A stretch of DNA of 7,809 nucleotides from an uncultured Pseudomonadales bacterium. Its GTDB lineage: Bacteria; Pseudomonadota; Gammaproteobacteria; Pseudomonadales; Cellvibrionaceae. The stretch covers positions 1 to 7,809 of the forward strand of contig CALIUX010000084.1 of assembly GCA_938048505.1 (NCBI GenBank), given 5' to 3'. This document shows positions 6,419 to 7,809 of this stretch, piece by piece (the stretch's first letter is position 1; every line of letters begins with the position of its first letter). The translations under genes and the position numbers were made by a program. Below the pieces are notes generated by a model, which saw nothing but the letters and a program-made list of their open reading frames with translations, did not search any database and was not told the DNA's origin.

Positions 6419-7357
6419 ATGTCTCGCAGTAAAATAGTGGTTGTTGGTGAGCCAATGGTCGAGTTTGCTCCCAATGCGTCTGGTGCATTTGAGTTAGGTT
6501 TTGGTGGCGATGTCTACAGTGTAAGCGTCTATTTAAAGCGTTTACTGGATCAGCCTGCCAACCCGAATGTCCAGCTTATGACTGCGATTGGTTCGGACGC
6601 TTTCAGTGAAAAGTTCCTTTCTGATCTCTCTGGTCACAAAGTCGATACGTCACTTGTGTATCAGCACCCAGAAAAAAATATTGGTTTATATCTCATTCAT
6701 ACAGATGATGCAGGTGAGCGCAGTTTTAGTTATTGGCGCTCCGATTCTGCCGCAAAGCAAGTTATGTCAATGGCTACTGAGCAACCTCGTATTGATGAGG
6801 TTCCGCATACGGTATTTGTCAGCGGTATTACGCTGGCTATCTTTTCTCCTGAGGCGCGCGAGCAACTGTTTGCTTGGCTTAAGGATCTCAAAGAAAAAGG
6901 CGCTAGCATTGTTTTTGACCCCAACTATCGCCCTCGCCTATGGGAAAGCCAAGAGGTGGCTCAGGCCGCAATGACTCAGGCTTTTTCTCTTAGTGACATT
7001 GCTTTACCTGGCATTGAAGATTTAGAAGATTTATACGGCCTAGCAACACCTGCTGCGGCGACTCAATATTTGCAGTCTCTTGGAGTAAAAGAAATCGTCA
7101 TTAAGAATGGACCCGATGGCGTTGACTTGAATGTTGAAGGCGCATCTTCTTTTGTGAGCATCACGCCTATTAACGATGTGGTGGATACTACGGCTGCAGG
7201 CGATTCCTTTAATGCAGGGTATTTGTCTAGCCGCATTAAAGGCTTCTCAGCATCGGAGTCAGCGCAGCGAGCCAGTAAAGTGGCGGGCGTCGTGATTCAG
7301 CATGCTGGAGCCATTGTGCCTGAAGCAGCGTTCTTTGATGCGCTCCCAAGTAACTGA
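6419..7357 (+). CDS. kdgK: 2-keto-3-deoxygluconate kinase (PfkB family)
   Basis: ATP-dependent sugar-acid kinase, 312 residues, converting 2-keto-3-deoxygluconate to its 6-phosphate, which the Entner-Doudoroff aldolase cleaves. It follows E. coli KdgK along its length: N-terminal VVVGEPMVE, GFGGD at about 28-32, GERSFSYWRSDSAAK, SGITLAIFSPEARE, FDPNYRPRLW, and the PfkB signature DTTAAGDSFNAGYL with catalytic Asp262 (codon 7202-7204), then VIQHAGAIVPEAAF. The segment after GGD reads VYSVSVY where E. coli has TLNTSVY, so a widely conserved Asn is Ser34. In agar catabolism, 3,6-anhydro-L-galactose is oxidised, ring-opened and isomerised towards KDG, so this gene serves the anhydrosugar half of the disaccharide. 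It is the last gene of the compact operon. Activity on 2-keto-3-deoxygalactonate as well cannot be excluded. Confidence 0.93.
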   Translation: MSRSKIVVVGEPMVEFAPNASGAFELGFGGDVYSVSVYLKRLLDQPANPNVQLMTAIGSDAFSEKFLSDLSGHKVDTSLVYQHPEKNIGLYLIHTDDAGERSFSYWRSDSAAKQVMSMATEQPRIDEVPHTVFVSGITLAIFSPEAREQLFAWLKDLKEKGASIVFDPNYRPRLWESQEVAQAAMTQAFSLSDIALPGIEDLEDLYGLATPAAATQYLQSLGVKEIVIKNGPDGVDLNVEGASSFVSITPINDVVDTTAAGDSFNAGYLSSRIKGFSASESAQRASKVAGVVIQHAGAIVPEAAFFDALPSN

Positions 7358-7510
7358 TTTTCCTTTTGTAAGGCTTTTTAAAGTAACGGAATTTGCTGTG
7401 TAAGAGTGTTTGCTAGTCTTCAGATATGTTGGCGTAGCGACCATCAGTAAATTCCAATTGGTGATTGCCAGACGGCACGCTAAAGAATACGTGATAGAGT
7501 TGAAGTGATT

Positions 7511-7809
7511 ATGGTAGATGAAAATAATAAGCCTCAGTTGAGCCGAGCCAGCCAGCGCGCAATTGAGCGCGGCTACGATTCAAAAGGTCCTGAGTGGATC
7601 TTTGAATTTGACGTTGAGCCCTTAGGTGGTGACTTTGCTTTTGAGGATGGCGTGATTCGTCGCGATCCAAGCGCTGTGATTAAAGTTGATGATTTGTACC
7701 ACGTCTGGTACACCAAGGGCGAAGGTGAAACCGTCGGTTTTGGCAATGCTGATCCTGAAGGTAAAGTTTTTCCCTGGGATAAAACCGAAGTATGGCATGC
7801 CACCTCAAC
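7511..7809 (+). CDS. GH117 alpha-1,3-L-neoagarooligosaccharide hydrolase (neoagarobiose hydrolase), 5' part
   Basis: Cleaves neoagarobiose into D-galactose and 3,6-anhydro-L-galactose, the step linking GH50 to the operon. The frame is open to the window end; 99 codons of a family of roughly 350-400 residues are visible. From the ATG, residues 10-23 (LSRASQRAIERGYD) match the N-terminal helical segment that GH117 enzymes use to dimerise. Then come GPEWIFEFDVEPL (26-38) and the family hallmark EDGVIRRDPSAVIKV (45-59), whose Asp52 is a candidate active-site acid. WYTKGEGETVGFG (66-78) and VFPWDKTEVWHATS (86-99) complete it. No signal peptide is present, so it is probably cytoplasmic. The ATG has only a weak upstream GAAG. 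It lies 153 nt after kdgK with no strong terminator between, so read-through from the operon is possible. The remaining catalytic residues lie beyond the window. Confidence 0.93.
   Translation, partial: MVDENNKPQLSRASQRAIERGYDSKGPEWIFEFDVEPLGGDFAFEDGVIRRDPSAVIKVDDLYHVWYTKGEGETVGFGNADPEGKVFPWDKTEVWHATS

Noticed and set aside
6588..6974. A 128-codon open frame in another frame inside kdgK
   Set aside because: Composition is typical of an out-of-frame reading; the KdgK frame matches E. coli along its whole length.
7364..7382. Possible terminator after kdgK: CCTT-TTGT-AAGG followed by CTTTTT
   Set aside because: The stem is only 4 bp, too weak to call. The 153-nt gap before GH117 shows no convincing terminator or promoter.
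7454..7461. Palindrome CCAATTGG upstream of GH117 as an operator
   Set aside because: Eight bases, a single copy, no match to the GGTCAGC boxes; easily chance.
7573..7803. Minus-strand open frame opposite the GH117 gene
   Set aside because: It is antisense to a frame with strong GH117 motifs and has no features of its own.
1..7809. Mobile elements, CRISPR array, tRNA, rRNA, toxin-antitoxin or phage genes
   Set aside because: None seen on either strand. The genes are ordinary metabolic and regulatory genes with uniform appearance.

Overview
The window reads as part of an agar (red-algal galactan) utilisation locus from a marine, agar-degrading gammaproteobacterium. This rests on family content: a GH50 beta-agarase at the left edge, a GH117 neoagarobiose hydrolase at the right edge, and between them enzymes for the two sugars those hydrolases release. 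The GalT and KdgK proteins resemble their E. coli counterparts closely. From memory, the GH117 N-terminus looks like that of Saccharophagus-type enzymes. The exact genus cannot be read from this stretch. Coding density is normal, base composition looks moderate and even, and I saw no insertion sequence, tRNA, rRNA or CRISPR array.

Layout. (1) 1-1875, plus strand: 3' part of a GH50 agarase gene, open at the window start. (2) 1876-2083: convergent intergenic region with a strong 19-bp perfect inverted repeat that can terminate transcription in both directions. (3) 2084-2689, minus strand: a GntR-family regulator of the FadR/FCD type. (4) 2690-3109: a 420-bp divergent control region with a near-consensus sigma-70 promoter for the plus strand, a TATAAT box for the regulator, several copies of the box GGTCAGC, and a long leader. 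(5) 3110-7357, plus strand: a compact operon galT-galK-galM-kdgK (gaps of 4, 26 and 18 nt). (6) 7511-7809, plus strand: the first 99 codons of a GH117 gene that runs off the window.

How the genes fit together. GH50 enzymes release neoagarobiose from agarose. GH117 splits it into D-galactose and 3,6-anhydro-L-galactose. GalM, GalK and GalT carry D-galactose into the Leloir pathway. The anhydrogalactose route of agarolytic bacteria ends in 2-keto-3-deoxygluconate, which the KdgK-like kinase phosphorylates for entry into Entner-Doudoroff metabolism. So one promoter appears to drive the intracellular steps of both halves of the agar disaccharide, and the divergent GntR protein is the obvious candidate regulator. 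galE and the anhydrogalactose dehydrogenase and cycloisomerase genes are not in the window.

The system as a whole is of a known kind. The most notable details are the repeated GGTCAGC boxes around the divergent promoters, a GalT that has lost three of the four E. coli iron-site ligands while keeping its zinc and catalytic residues, an FCD regulator whose fourth metal ligand is Asn instead of His, and a KdgK with Ser in place of a usually conserved Asn near the sugar site.
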